This document shows positions 43,752 through 52,382 of a stretch of DNA of 64,000 bases, one piece after another. The notes under the pieces are model-generated. The model was given only the letters and a program-made list of their open reading frames with translations. It was not told where the DNA came from and did not search any database. Positions within the stretch are counted from its first letter, which is position 1. Every line of letters begins with the position of its first letter. The position numbers were made by a program, and so were the translations under genes. Source of the stretch: an uncultured Collinsella sp. (GTDB lineage Bacteria > Actinomycetota > Coriobacteriia > Coriobacteriales > Coriobacteriaceae); contig CAUDNY010000006.1 of assembly GCA_958450865.1 (NCBI GenBank), positions 1 through 64,000 on the forward strand, written 5' to 3'.

Positions 43752-44054
43752 GCCACCAAGCACGCCGCCAAATATTGATCCAAGGTCTGTACGCGATGGT
43801 CTTCGCATCTCGTAGAGGTGCCGGCAGATTGCATACGTCCTGGCCGATCGTGACCGCAACATGTTGGTCAAGCATAATCTTTTGGATTCTTTTGGCATGA
43901 GCGGCTTGGTTTTGGTAGGATTTGTCAGCGGCTTGACTAAGGGGGTTTTATAACTGCCATGCAGGTAGCCGTGTTGGTAACGTTTTACCGACTTGCCAAG
44001 AACCCCTCATTTTTAATGCGTCTGCAAAATGACTAATTGCTTTGACCTGCTGAA

Positions 44055-44070
44055 ACACTATATGTTGTGT
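44055..44070. promoter_or_regulatory. NrdR box upstream of nrdD
   Basis: ACACTATATGTTGTGT fits the NrdR consensus acaCwAtATaTwGtgt closely. A much weaker half-similar site (ACAGGATATAGATGCC, 44089-44104) lies 34 bp on and overlaps the -10. NrdR is the ATP/dATP-sensing repressor of ribonucleotide reductase genes and usually binds paired boxes. Confidence 0.7.
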
Positions 44071-44100
44071 TTGATCTAAAAAAAGAATACAGGATATAGA
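44071..44100 (+). promoter_or_regulatory. Candidate nrdD promoter
   Basis: TTGATC (44071-44076), 18-bp spacer, TATAGA (44095-44100). It abuts the NrdR box, so bound NrdR would block it. The leader to the start codon would be about 220 nt. Confidence 0.5.
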
Positions 44101-44327
44101 TGCCTCTTTGTCGTATGATAGATGGCGGACAGAGAACGAAGACCTTAACTGCCTCTTTTGAACGTGTCTTTGAGCCGCTTGATTGGCTCTAGGGAATGTC
44201 CGCATGGAGGCTTATGGTTTATCGAGAACACAGATTGCGCGACGGCGCCGCAAGACAGGGGCAAGCCCTGCCGGGCATCGTTTGGCTCTGAAGCGCGATG
44301 AGGCTACGAAGCGAAAGAGGCAAGAGG

Positions 44328-46550
44328 ATGAAGATCATCAAGCGCAGCGGCACCGAGGTTGTCTTTGACATCGATAAGATCGTCAATGCCATCCGCGCCG
44401 CAAACTTGGAGGTCGAGGAGAGCTCTCGTCTTACCGACCGCCAGGTGGTTTACGCGGCACAAAACGTCGCCGAGGCATGCGAGAACGCGGGCCACACCGT
44501 GTCGGTCGAGGAGATTCAGGATCTGGTCGAGGACGAGATCATGCGTCTCGACTGCTACGAGGTTGCCCGCCATTACATCATCTATCGCTATGTTCAGAGC
44601 CTGAAGCGCCAGAAGAACACGACCGACGACAAGATTCTGTCGCTCATCGAGTGCAACAACGAAGAGGTTAAGCAGGAGAACTCCAACAAGAACCCGACCG
44701 TCAATTCCGTTCAGCGTGACTACATGGCCGGCGAGATTTCCAAGGACCTGACTCAGCGTGTGCTGCTGCCCCAGGAGATCGTGGATGCCCACAATGAGGG
44801 CCTGATCCACTTCCATGATTCGGACTACTTTGCCCAGCACATGCATAACTGCGACCTGGTGAACCTGGAGGATATGCTCCAGAACGGTACTGTTATCTCG
44901 GGTACGCTGATTGAGAAGCCGCACAGCTTCTCGACGGCTTGCAACATCGCGACGCAGATCATCGCCCAGGTTGCTTCCTCCCAGTACGGCGGCCAGTCGA
45001 TTTCGCTGACCCATCTTGCCCCGTTCGTCGAGGTGAGCCGTCAGAAGATTCGCGGCGAGGTCGCCCGCGAGCTCGAGGAGCTCGGCGTTTCCGCATCTCC
45101 CGAAAAGGTCCGCGAGGTTGTTGAGGACCGCCTGCGTGACGAGATCCGTCGCGGCGTCCAGACGATCCAGTATCAGGTCGTGACCCTTATGACCACCAAC
45201 GGCCAGGCGCCGTTCGTGACGGTCTTCATGTATCTCAACGAGGCTCGCTCAGCGCAGGAGAAGCACGACCTTGCCATGATCGTGGAGGAGACGCTCCGTC
45301 AGCGCTATGAGGGCGTTAAGAACGAGGCCGGCGTGTGGATCACTCCGGCGTTCCCCAAGCTTATTTATGTGCTCGAGGACGATAACGTTTACGAGGATTC
45401 CCCGTACTTCTACCTGACTCAGCTGGCTGCGAAGTGCACCGCCAAGCGCATGGTGCCCGACTACATCTCCGAGAAGAAGATGCGCGAGCTCAAGCTGTCG
45501 AAGGGCGAGACCGCGGGCAACGGCGACTGCTATACCTGCATGGGTTGTCGCAGCTTCCTGACGCCCGACCGCTCCGGTAACGGATTTAACAACGTGGCCA
45601 ACGCGCTGAACTATGACCCAAACAAGCCCAAGTACTACGGTCGCTTTAACCAAGGCGTTGTGACCATCAACCTGCCCGATGTCGCGCTGAGCTCGCATCA
45701 GGACATGGACAAGTTCTGGAAAATCTTCGACGAGCGCCTCGAGCTGTGCCACCGCGCCCTGTTGTGCCGTCATGAGCGTCTGATGGGTACGCTTTCGGAT
45801 GCCGCACCGATTCTTTGGCAGTACGGTGCCCTCGCCCGCCTGAAGAAGGGCGAGACGATCGACAAGCTGCTCGTGGGCGGCTATTCCACCATCAGCCTGG
45901 GGTATGCCGGCCTGTATGAGTGCGTCAAGTACATGACGGGCCACAGCCACACCGAGAAGGAGGGCACGCCCTTTGCCATGGCCGTCATGCAGCGTATGAA
46001 CGATAAGTGCGCCGAGTGGAAGGCCGAAAGCGATATTGACTTCTCGCTGTACGGTACCCCGCTTGAGTCGACGACCTACAAGTTCGCCAAGTGCCTGCAG
46101 CGTCGTTTTGGCATCATCCCGGGCGTGACGGACAAGGGCTACATCACCAACAGCTACCACGTCCACGTGTCCGAGGAGATCGACGCATTCGACAAGCTCA
46201 AGTTCGAGGGCATGTTCCAGCAGCTTTCGCCGGGCGGTGCCATTTCCTACGTCGAGGTTCCCAACATGCAGGACAACCTCAAGGCTGTCATCCGCGTGAT
46301 GCAGTACATCTACGACAACATCATGTACGCCGAGCTCAACACCAAGAGCGACTACTGTCAGGTGTGCGGCTACGACGGCGAGATTAAGATTGTCGAGGAT
46401 GACGGCAAGCTGGTGTGGGAGTGCCCCAACTGCGGCAACCGCGACCAGGAGAAGATGAACGTCGCCCGTCGTACGTGCGGCTACATCGGTACCCAATTCT
46501 GGAACCAGGGCCGAACCGAGGAGATCCGCGACCGCGTGCTGCATCTTTAA
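44328..46550 (+). CDS. nrdD: Anaerobic ribonucleoside-triphosphate reductase (class III)
   Basis: 740 residues. About 1-95 is an ATP-cone allosteric domain (IKRSGTEVVFDIDKIVNAI). The large catalytic barrel follows, with the C-terminal zinc site CQVCGYDG...CPNCGN and the glycyl-radical loop RRTCGYIGTQFWNQGR (radical Gly about 721). It reduces NTPs to dNTPs without oxygen. ATG 44328 has AGAGG 7 nt upstream; an ATG at 44298 has none. The activase nrdG follows after an unusual 427-bp gap. Confidence 0.95.
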   Translation: MKIIKRSGTEVVFDIDKIVNAIRAANLEVEESSRLTDRQVVYAAQNVAEACENAGHTVSVEEIQDLVEDEIMRLDCYEVARHYIIYRYVQSLKRQKNTTDDKILSLIECNNEEVKQENSNKNPTVNSVQRDYMAGEISKDLTQRVLLPQEIVDAHNEGLIHFHDSDYFAQHMHNCDLVNLEDMLQNGTVISGTLIEKPHSFSTACNIATQIIAQVASSQYGGQSISLTHLAPFVEVSRQKIRGEVARELEELGVSASPEKVREVVEDRLRDEIRRGVQTIQYQVVTLMTTNGQAPFVTVFMYLNEARSAQEKHDLAMIVEETLRQRYEGVKNEAGVWITPAFPKLIYVLEDDNVYEDSPYFYLTQLAAKCTAKRMVPDYISEKKMRELKLSKGETAGNGDCYTCMGCRSFLTPDRSGNGFNNVANALNYDPNKPKYYGRFNQGVVTINLPDVALSSHQDMDKFWKIFDERLELCHRALLCRHERLMGTLSDAAPILWQYGALARLKKGETIDKLLVGGYSTISLGYAGLYECVKYMTGHSHTEKEGTPFAMAVMQRMNDKCAEWKAESDIDFSLYGTPLESTTYKFAKCLQRRFGIIPGVTDKGYITNSYHVHVSEEIDAFDKLKFEGMFQQLSPGGAISYVEVPNMQDNLKAVIRVMQYIYDNIMYAELNTKSDYCQVCGYDGEIKIVEDDGKLVWECPNCGNRDQEKMNVARRTCGYIGTQFWNQGRTEEIRDRVLHL

Positions 46551-46561
46551 TACCGCTCCGG

Positions 46562-46700
46562 GGCTGAGCCGGGAGGGCCGCTTGGGCATTTGCTCGCTAT
46601 TTCGGACAGTCCTGCGCAAGACGAAGGCCACATTAAGTGGCCTTCTTTGCGTGCGGAACTCATATCGAGCAAAAGCCCAAGCGGCCCTCTCGGCTCAGCC
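46562..46700. repeat. Large nested palindrome after nrdD
   Basis: Outer arms of 35 bases (46562-46596 and 46666-46700) match at 33 positions. Inside are CGCAA/TTGCG and a 9-bp hairpin GAAGGCCAC-ATTAA-GTGGCCTTC followed by TTT, which by itself looks like an intrinsic terminator. It starts 11 bp after the nrdD stop. Confidence 0.88.
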
Positions 46701-46877
46701 AAGTTGACGTAGTTGAGATGCAGCGCGCAGCCTGCTCACTCCTCGAGGTTCTTAGCGGAAATAATTCGAGCTGCAGCTGCGATTTACTTGCGATGACGGT
46801 TGAGCCGCAACCCAGTTTTTATTAGACCTCGAACCCTATACTCGATGTTCGCTTTGTTCATTGAGTGTTGCTCGCGA

Positions 46878-46963
46878 GGGGTCTGGAGTATATCGTTCCG
46901 CCCGCAGTTTCGCAGGCCAAAGGCCGAGAATCTTTGAGGACGGAATGATATACTCCAGACCCC
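46878..46963. repeat. Long palindrome in front of nrdG
   Basis: Arms of 23 bases (46878-46900 and 46941-46963) pair at 22 positions plus one G-U (core GGGGTCTGGAGTATATC). A GGCC-AAA-GGCC hairpin lies in the loop. The element stops just before the AGGAAGG ribosome site of nrdG, so it could affect translation or mRNA stability. Confidence 0.85.
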
Positions 46964-46977
46964 CAGGAAGGTTACTT

Positions 46978-47559
46978 ATGAACTACGCGAACATTAAGTA
47001 TTTCGACATTGCTGATGGGGAAGGCGTTCGTACTTCTCTGTTTGTGAGCGGGTGCCGTCGTGGGTGCAAGAACTGCTTTAACTCTGTCGCGTGGGACTTT
47101 GCTGCGGGCGAGCCGTTTGATCGCACCGTCGAGGACAAGATTATCGAGAGCCTCGATCATCCCTTTATTGACGGCCTGACGATTCTGGGCGGAGAGCCTA
47201 TGGAGCCCGAGAACCAGGCGGGGCTCGTTGAGTTTGTCGAGCGTGTTCGTGCCGCTTATCCTGCGGGGTCAGGAAAGACCATTTGGTGCTTTACCGGTGA
47301 CGTGCTCGAGGAGCTTATGCCGGGCGGTCGTCATCATACCGAGGTGACGGATCGCATTCTTGCCTGCCTTGACATGTTGGTGGACGGCCCGTTTGTTCAA
47401 GATCTGTACGATATCTCGTTGCGTTTTAGGGGCTCGAGTAACCAGCGCGTGATCGATATGAATGCCACGCGTGCCCGTGCTGAGCGCGAGGGCGTTGCGC
47501 TTTGTGATGCGGTTGAACTTTGGCGTGATGATCCGGTCTATTCGACCCATACTATGTAG
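46978..47559 (+). CDS. nrdG: Anaerobic ribonucleotide reductase activating protein (radical SAM)
   Basis: 193 residues, typical for NrdG. The radical-SAM cluster motif is C-x3-C-x2-C in FVSGCRRGCKNCFN (Cys about 26, 30 and 33), followed by LTILGGEPME. It forms the glycyl radical on NrdD. ATG 46978 has GGAAGG 6 nt upstream; reading further up enters the palindrome. Confidence 0.93.
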   Translation: MNYANIKYFDIADGEGVRTSLFVSGCRRGCKNCFNSVAWDFAAGEPFDRTVEDKIIESLDHPFIDGLTILGGEPMEPENQAGLVEFVERVRAAYPAGSGKTIWCFTGDVLEELMPGGRHHTEVTDRILACLDMLVDGPFVQDLYDISLRFRGSSNQRVIDMNATRARAEREGVALCDAVELWRDDPVYSTHTM

Positions 47560-47625
47560 CTTGTGGTCGATGCCGGAGGGCGTGGTACCATAGCGCGAAC
47601 GCAAAATCGGAAAAGTGAGGCCCAG

Positions 47626-48183
47626 ATGGTCGATCAGGAAAAAGTCGAGGCCGCCATTAAGCTGTTGCTTGAGGGCATAGGCGAGGACCCAACTCGTGAG
47701 GGCCTGCTGGAGACCCCGGCGCGCGTTGCCCGCATGTATGGTGAGATCGCCGGCGGTATGGACCAGAGTGCCGAGAAGCACCTGTCCAAAACCTTTGCCG
47801 TCGCTTCGAACGATTTGGTTATCGAGCGCGACATCACGTTTTACTCGCTGTGCGAGCACCATCTGCTGCCGTTTTATGGCAAGGCTGCGATCGGCTATAT
47901 CCCTAACGGTCGGGTGGCTGGGCTTTCCAAGCTCGCCCGCACGGTTGAGGTTTATGCCCGCCGTCTGCAGCTGCAGGAGCAGCTGTGTGCGCAGGTTGCC
48001 GACGCTCTCATGGATTATCTCGCTCCCCAGGGAGCGATTGTGCTCATGGAAGCCGAGCATATGTGCATGACCATGCGCGGCGTGCAAAAGCCCGGCACCA
48101 AGACCGTGACGCTCGCTCGCCGCGGCGTCTTTGAGACCGATCCCGCGCTCGAGGAGCGTTTCTTTAGGATGCTGGGCCGGTAA
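47626..48183 (+). CDS. folE: GTP cyclohydrolase I
   Basis: 185 residues with the zinc ligands and active site in [12 protein letters not shown] and [16 protein letters not shown], plus [11 protein letters not shown]. It turns GTP into dihydroneopterin triphosphate, the first folate step. ATG 47626 with GTGAGG upstream. The next gene starts 2 bp after its stop. Confidence 0.95.
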   Translation: MVDQEKVEAAIKLLLEGIGEDPTREGLLETPARVARMYGEIAGGMDQSAEKHLSKTFAVASNDLVIERDITFYSLCEHHLLPFYGKAAIGYIPNGRVAGLSKLARTVEVYARRLQLQEQLCAQVADALMDYLAPQGAIVLMEAEHMCMTMRGVQKPGTKTVTLARRGVFETDPALEERFFRMLGR

Positions 48184-48185
48184 CT

Positions 48186-48767
48186 ATGAGGGTCGTCAAC
48201 GACTTTACATCGAAGACCGATGAGGGGACGTCGCGTCGCGGCTTTATGGCTTCTGGCTTGGCCCCCTTTGGTGCCATGCCTCGCATTGATTACATTTGTG
48301 CCAACGGGCTGTTCCGGCGGCACCTGGGCAACATCGCACAGTTGGAATCGGGGCGCATCTTCTGTCGCCACGGCATTGACCATCTGCTCGATGTCGCTCG
48401 CATTATGTGGATCAAGAATCTCGAGGAGCAGCTCGAATTTGACCGCGAGGTCATCTACGCCACGGCACTTCTTCACGATATCGGCAAAGATGAACAGTAT
48501 GAATCGGGTATATCCCATGATGTTGCAAGCGAACGCGTCGCTGATGCGATTCTCGGCGGCATGCCCGATGACGTGGCGTTTGAGCCGGCCGATGCCGCAG
48601 CCATTAAGACGGCCATTCTGGGCCATCGAAAGCTGCGCGTGAACAGCCAACCGCTTGAGCGTCTGCTCTATGCAGCCGACAAAGCGTCGCGTGCCTGCTT
48701 TGCATGCCCCGCGCGCAACGCTTGCAACTGGAGCGATGATAAAAAGAACCTGTCGATTCGCGTGTAG
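48186..48767 (+). CDS. HD-domain phosphohydrolase in the folate operon
   Basis: 193 residues with the HD metal motif (CRHGIDHLLDVARI, then ATALLHDIGKDEQY) and a likely distal Asp in YAADKASR. The C terminus has a small Cys set (CFACPARNAC). HD enzymes split phosphate esters. Lying between folE and folB, it is a candidate for the dephosphorylation of dihydroneopterin triphosphate that is needed between these enzymes. That role is inference. The start could instead be ATG 48276, which would remove 30 non-conserved residues. Confidence 0.8.
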   Translation: MRVVNDFTSKTDEGTSRRGFMASGLAPFGAMPRIDYICANGLFRRHLGNIAQLESGRIFCRHGIDHLLDVARIMWIKNLEEQLEFDREVIYATALLHDIGKDEQYESGISHDVASERVADAILGGMPDDVAFEPADAAAIKTAILGHRKLRVNSQPLERLLYAADKASRACFACPARNACNWSDDKKNLSIRV

Positions 48768-48810
48768 TTAGTTTGCGCGGTCGGGGTTCTAAACGAAGGA
48801 GACGATCGCG

Positions 48811-49296
48811 TTGAGTAACAAGAAACTGCCCGAGAATGCAACCAAGACTGAAGGTGCTGAGCTCGCCCGCCGTGGAAAGGGCGAAATATCCACCGCAACG
48901 GCGGTGCCTCACGTGAGCTATGACGATCTGCGCCATGCCGATCGCATTGTCATTGACGGCCTTGAGGTTTTTGCCAACCATGGCGTGTATCCCGAGGAGA
49001 ATGCGCTGGGTCAGAAGTTCATCGTTTCTCTGGTGCTCTATGCCGACCTGCGCGCGGCGGGGGAGCACGATAACCTGGATGCCTCGATTGACTACGGCTC
49101 GGTGTGCCACGATGTCGATGGCTATCTGCGCGAGCATACGTTTAAGCTCATCGAGGCGGCAGCCGAGGGGACAGCCCAGATGCTGCTGCGCCGTTATCCC
49201 TCGCTGCTTGGTGTGCGCATAAAGCTCGAGAAGCCGTGGGCTCCTGTTGGCCTGCCTCTGGCAAGCTGCGGCGTCGAGATCGAGCGCGTGCGCTAG
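48811..49296 (+). CDS. folB: Dihydroneopterin aldolase
   Basis: 161 residues; the enzyme core begins near residue 42 (DRIVIDGLEVFANHGVYPEE) and ends LEKPWAPVGLPLASCGVEIER, with the conserved Glu and Lys. The first 40 residues are an extra hydrophilic extension, as FolB is normally about 120 residues. The start is TTG 48811 with AAGGAG 9 nt upstream. folP and folK, commonly alongside, are not in the window. Confidence 0.87.
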   Translation: MSNKKLPENATKTEGAELARRGKGEISTATAVPHVSYDDLRHADRIVIDGLEVFANHGVYPEENALGQKFIVSLVLYADLRAAGEHDNLDASIDYGSVCHDVDGYLREHTFKLIEAAAEGTAQMLLRRYPSLLGVRIKLEKPWAPVGLPLASCGVEIERVR

Positions 49297-49302
49297 TCGA
49301 CG

Positions 49303-50079
49303 CTAGAGCTTGTTGAGGGGTGGCTGCTTGAGCCGCTGCGACAGAGCTTTATTGTTGGGACAGTACGTGTCGAGCAGGGCGTGGAATCGCTGATTGTGGC
49401 TTGGCTCGAGCAAGTGGACGAGCTCGTGGGCGACAACCATGTCGAGGCATTCGATGGGATAGGCGGCAAGTTCGCGTGCGATGCGAATGGTGCCGGTCTT
49501 GGGCGTGCATGATCCCCAGCGCGTTTTCATGCTGCGCACGGAGACGCGGGCCACGGTGACGCCCATTGCGATTTCGTATGCGTGCACCATATCGTACAGC
49601 GCCGTGGTGACCTCGGTTGCATAGAGCTGCTCGATGCGGGCTTGGAACTCATCGGGTGTTAAGCCGTCGAGGGCTGCGTGCCGCTTGGTCCGTGGACGCT
49701 CGTCTGGCTCGTCGGTACCCATAAAACTTGCGAAGGTGGCTTGCTTGGGTCGCGGTGCGGGTGATGCAAAGTTGTGATCGAGTGCATCCTGCACCGTGAT
49801 GGGTTTGCCCCAAAGTGCGATGATCGAGCGGGGGTTGAGCGGCTCGTGCGTCGCCGCCTGACGCTGCTCGCGCTGGGCAAGTCGGCTGATAATCCAGGCG
49901 CTGTTGCGCTTCACAAACGCTTCGATACGCTCGCGGGTGGCGCCGAGCGGTGCGCTGGCGTGGACCTCACCGCTCGAAGTGACGCGTAGGTTGAAGTTCT
50001 TGACGCGCTTTTTGGTAACGACGACGGGGATGGGCGTCCCATCCGGTCGGGATACGGAAATCGTAAACTGCTGCGTCAA
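49303..50079 (-). CDS. YgjP-like zinc metallopeptidase (DUF45/M48-like)
   Basis: 258 residues. The zinc motif HELVH with downstream H (VVAHELVHLLEPSHNQRFH) and the family hallmark MKTRWGSC are present, as in YgjP/SprT-like proteins; substrates are unknown. The start chosen is TTG 50079 because AAAGGA lies 6 nt upstream. Longer readings (to 50142) lack a site. It converges with folB, 6 bp apart. Confidence 0.8.
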   Translation of the reverse strand: MTQQFTISVSRPDGTPIPVVVTKKRVKNFNLRVTSSGEVHASAPLGATRERIEAFVKRNSAWIISRLAQREQRQAATHEPLNPRSIIALWGKPITVQDALDHNFASPAPRPKQATFASFMGTDEPDERPRTKRHAALDGLTPDEFQARIEQLYATEVTTALYDMVHAYEIAMGVTVARVSVRSMKTRWGSCTPKTGTIRIARELAAYPIECLDMVVAHELVHLLEPSHNQRFHALLDTYCPNNKALSQRLKQPPLNKL

Positions 50080-50153
50080 AAGCGGTCCTTTGGATTGGGG
50101 ATGGGCCGGCATGTCGACCGTTCGGCATGCCGGCCCGCTCAAGGGATGTGAAA

Positions 50154-51167
50154 TTAATAACGCTCAAAGAAGGCAAGCGCGTTGTCGCTGCAGAGCTTTT
50201 GCATCACGGTCTTGCCAAAGTGCTTGGAGAGCATGTTCTGGAACTCGGGCATCATGCTGGCATCGGAGAGGAAGGCGGGCACCGTGGCACCGTCCCAGTC
50301 GCCACCGAGTGCGATGACGTCCTCGCCGCCCAGGTCGAGCCAGTGCTCGATATGTGCCGCCAGTTGATCGAAGGTGACGTCTGCGGCGGTCTTGTTGGTT
50401 GCGTCGTTGGAAAGGAACTCGCTGCAGTAGTTGAGGCCGACGATGCCACCCATGTCGCGAATGGTGCGGAACTGGTCGTCGGTAAGGTTGCGCTTAACGC
50501 CGCAAACTGCGCGGGAGTTGGAGTGGCTGGCGATGAAGGGGCGCGTGGCGTGGGCGACAACCTCGTCAAAGCACTCATCGTTGAGGTGGGAGACGTCGAG
50601 TACCATGCCGGCGTGCTCCATCTGCGTAAGTGCCTCGATGCCGGCGGCGGTGAGGCCGGCGTGGGTGTCGTGGCCGCTCGCGAGCGGCCCCTGCGCATTC
50701 CAGCTGAGTGACGACATAAGCACGCCCAAGCTTTTGAGCACTTCGATCAGCGCGGGGTCCTCGGCAAAGAACGTGGCGTTTTCGATGGTGTGGATGCAAG
50801 CGACCTTGCCGTCCTTGAGCGCGGGGCGAATGTCTGCGGCGCTGCGCACGTTGACCATACGGTCGTGGTTGAGCATTGCCTGGCCGCTCATATGCGCCAT
50901 GATCTGCGCCTGGAAGCGCGCGGCGTGGGCGGTGGGAATCTCGTCGGGGACAAACGTGGCGAAGCACTGTGCCCACGGCGTGTTGCCGATCTTTGCGAGC
51001 GAGATGGCACAGGCGTTACCCTCGATGAGGTCGAAATCTTGCGGATGCGTTTCGTCGCCGGGGAAATAACCGTCGGTGCCGGCGGTAAAGCGCAGGTCGA
51101 GATCGAGCGTGGCCCAGCCGATGCGATCGGCGGTGTCGCAATGTAGGTCAAATACGGGATATGCCAT
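50154..51167 (-). CDS. Membrane-dipeptidase-like M19 peptidase
   Basis: 337 residues of the renal dipeptidase family: N-terminal metal site FDLHCDTA, bridging Glu region IENATFF, histidines in DVSHLND and ASHSNSR, and the C-terminal ALGGDWDGA. These are zinc dipeptidases for L-X-D/L dipeptides. No signal peptide, so probably cytosolic. ATG 51167 has GGAGG 4 nt upstream. Divergent from the FKBP gene. Confidence 0.9.
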   Translation of the reverse strand: MAYPVFDLHCDTADRIGWATLDLDLRFTAGTDGYFPGDETHPQDFDLIEGNACAISLAKIGNTPWAQCFATFVPDEIPTAHAARFQAQIMAHMSGQAMLNHDRMVNVRSAADIRPALKDGKVACIHTIENATFFAEDPALIEVLKSLGVLMSSLSWNAQGPLASGHDTHAGLTAAGIEALTQMEHAGMVLDVSHLNDECFDEVVAHATRPFIASHSNSRAVCGVKRNLTDDQFRTIRDMGGIVGLNYCSEFLSNDATNKTAADVTFDQLAAHIEHWLDLGGEDVIALGGDWDGATVPAFLSDASMMPEFQNMLSKHFGKTVMQKLCSDNALAFFERY

Positions 51168-51288
51168 GGTTCCTCCGGATGCAGCGTTTCTTTGCAAACT
51201 GTCTTTGAATTGTATGACTAGGGTATAGTTAGCGCCATATGTTCACGGCGGCTTGCGTTGTGCGCCGCCCTTATATACGGAGGTTTCC

Positions 51289-51717
51289 ATGTCCAACCAG
51301 GGCAAGAAGGTCAAGACCCATTATCGTGGCACGCTCGACGACGGCACGCAGTTCGATAGCTCCTACGATCGCGGCGAGCCGCTGGAGTTCACCTGTGGCG
51401 CCGGCCAGATGATCAAGGGCTTCGACGCCGCTGTTGTCGACATGCAGGTGGGCGAGAAGAAGACCGTGCACATTCCTGCTGCTGATGCCTACGGCGAGCA
51501 CAACCCCGAGATGGTCCTGACCTTCCCGGCCGAACAGGTTCCCAACATCGAGCAGATCGAGAAGGGCATGAAGCTCTTCCTGTCCACGCCGAGCGGTATG
51601 CCCGTCCCCGCCGTGGTCATCGACGTAACGCCCGAGGCCGTGACGCTCGACGCCAACCACGAGCTGGCCGGCAAGGACCTCAACTTTGATATCGAGCTCG
51701 TCGAGGTCGAGGACTAG
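51289..51717 (+). CDS. SlyD-like FKBP peptidyl-prolyl isomerase
   Basis: 142 residues: an FKBP fold (DGTQFDSSYDRGEPLEF; MIKGFDAAVVDMQVGE) with the insert-in-flap domain typical of SlyD (AYGEHNPEMVLTFPAEQVP). It catalyses Xaa-Pro isomerisation and acts as a chaperone. The His/Cys-rich nickel-binding tail of E. coli SlyD is absent. Three bases separate it from the UreE-like gene. GGAGG 5 nt before ATG. Confidence 0.9.
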   Translation: MSNQGKKVKTHYRGTLDDGTQFDSSYDRGEPLEFTCGAGQMIKGFDAAVVDMQVGEKKTVHIPAADAYGEHNPEMVLTFPAEQVPNIEQIEKGMKLFLSTPSGMPVPAVVIDVTPEAVTLDANHELAGKDLNFDIELVEVED

Positions 51718-51720
51718 AGT

Positions 51721-52299
51721 ATGCCTGAACGCTTGGTTTCGACGACATGCTTGGGAAATCTCAACGATCCGTCCTATGAACTCCTGCTTCGCCGGGAGCT
51801 GGGCGGTGTCTTTGAAGTTGACGAGCTACTGCTCGATTGGGACCAGGCTGATGTATGCGCGTTTGTGGGCGTGACGGAGCTGGGGCGCACGATTGATGTT
51901 CGGCTGGATACTGCCGACGGCGGTCGTCTTGCCGATGGCGACGTGCTCGCCATTGACCGTTCGGGCGTGGTGTCCGTGGCGGTTGTCGTGCGCCTGCGCA
52001 GCGCCGAGGTTTATTTGGTCGAAGTCGACCGCATGGATCCGATTGCACTCGCGCATGCGTGTTGGGAGATCGGCAACATGCATGCGCCGCTCTTCCGGGG
52101 TGACTCGGACGAGCATACCGTGCGCATGTATACGCCGGTGCAGCCTGTTTTGGGCCGCATGCTTCGGGGTGTCGAGGGTGTTCGGCTCTCGGTGGTTACC
52201 CGTGAACTCGATGCGGACCGGCGCTTTGCGTCGAGTGCGGCGGAGGTCGTCGTGAGCATGGCTCCCGACTTTACCATCGTTAAAAAGACGCGCGGCTAA
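51721..52299 (+). CDS. UreE-like (urease accessory/nickel chaperone family) protein
   Basis: 192 residues. The C-terminal half carries the UreE pattern: ALAHACWEIGNMHAPLFRGDSDEHTVRMYTPVQPVL then MLRGVEGVRLSVV, keeping the His of the GNxH metal site. The N-terminal half has the UreE-N barrel character (DVLAIDRSGVVSVAVVV). No His-rich tail and no urease genes are in the window. Pairing with an FKBP suggests metal-centre or protein maturation other than urease, which is inference. Confidence 0.62.
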   Translation: MPERLVSTTCLGNLNDPSYELLLRRELGGVFEVDELLLDWDQADVCAFVGVTELGRTIDVRLDTADGGRLADGDVLAIDRSGVVSVAVVVRLRSAEVYLVEVDRMDPIALAHACWEIGNMHAPLFRGDSDEHTVRMYTPVQPVLGRMLRGVEGVRLSVVTRELDADRRFASSAAEVVVSMAPDFTIVKKTRG

Positions 52300-52382
52300 G
52301 TGCGCGTATGCGTAAGACGGGCTTTGAGGGGCGACCAATCAAAGTCCGTCTTGCTGTTGATAGGAGGCTTTGGGGGAAGCAT

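Larger units (their letters stand above)
43707..44327. other. 621-bp gap before nrdD: terminator, regulatory region and long leader
   Basis: After the tRNA terminator there are about 300 bp with no credible gene; a 30-codon open frame from ATG 43861 lacks a ribosome site. GGTAACGTTTTACC (43976-43989) is a near-palindrome. The NrdR box and promoter follow (44055-44100), then about 220 nt of leader with GAGCC/GGCTC and GCGGACA/TGTCCGC stems. Confidence 0.6.
46551..46977. other. 427-bp gap between nrdD and nrdG with two long palindromes
   Basis: Palindromes at 46562-46700 and 46878-46963 flank about 175 bp with no clear feature. A 62-codon frame (46637-46825) lies across the first palindrome and is not credible. 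Confidence 0.7.

Noticed and set aside
43861..43953. A 30-codon frame (MLVKHNLLDSFGMSG...) before nrdD
   Set aside because: No ribosome site, no similarity recognised and a stop shortly upstream; too little to support a gene or a remnant.
46637..46825. A 62-codon open frame in the nrdD-nrdG gap
   Set aside because: It crosses an arm of the palindrome and has no ribosome site.
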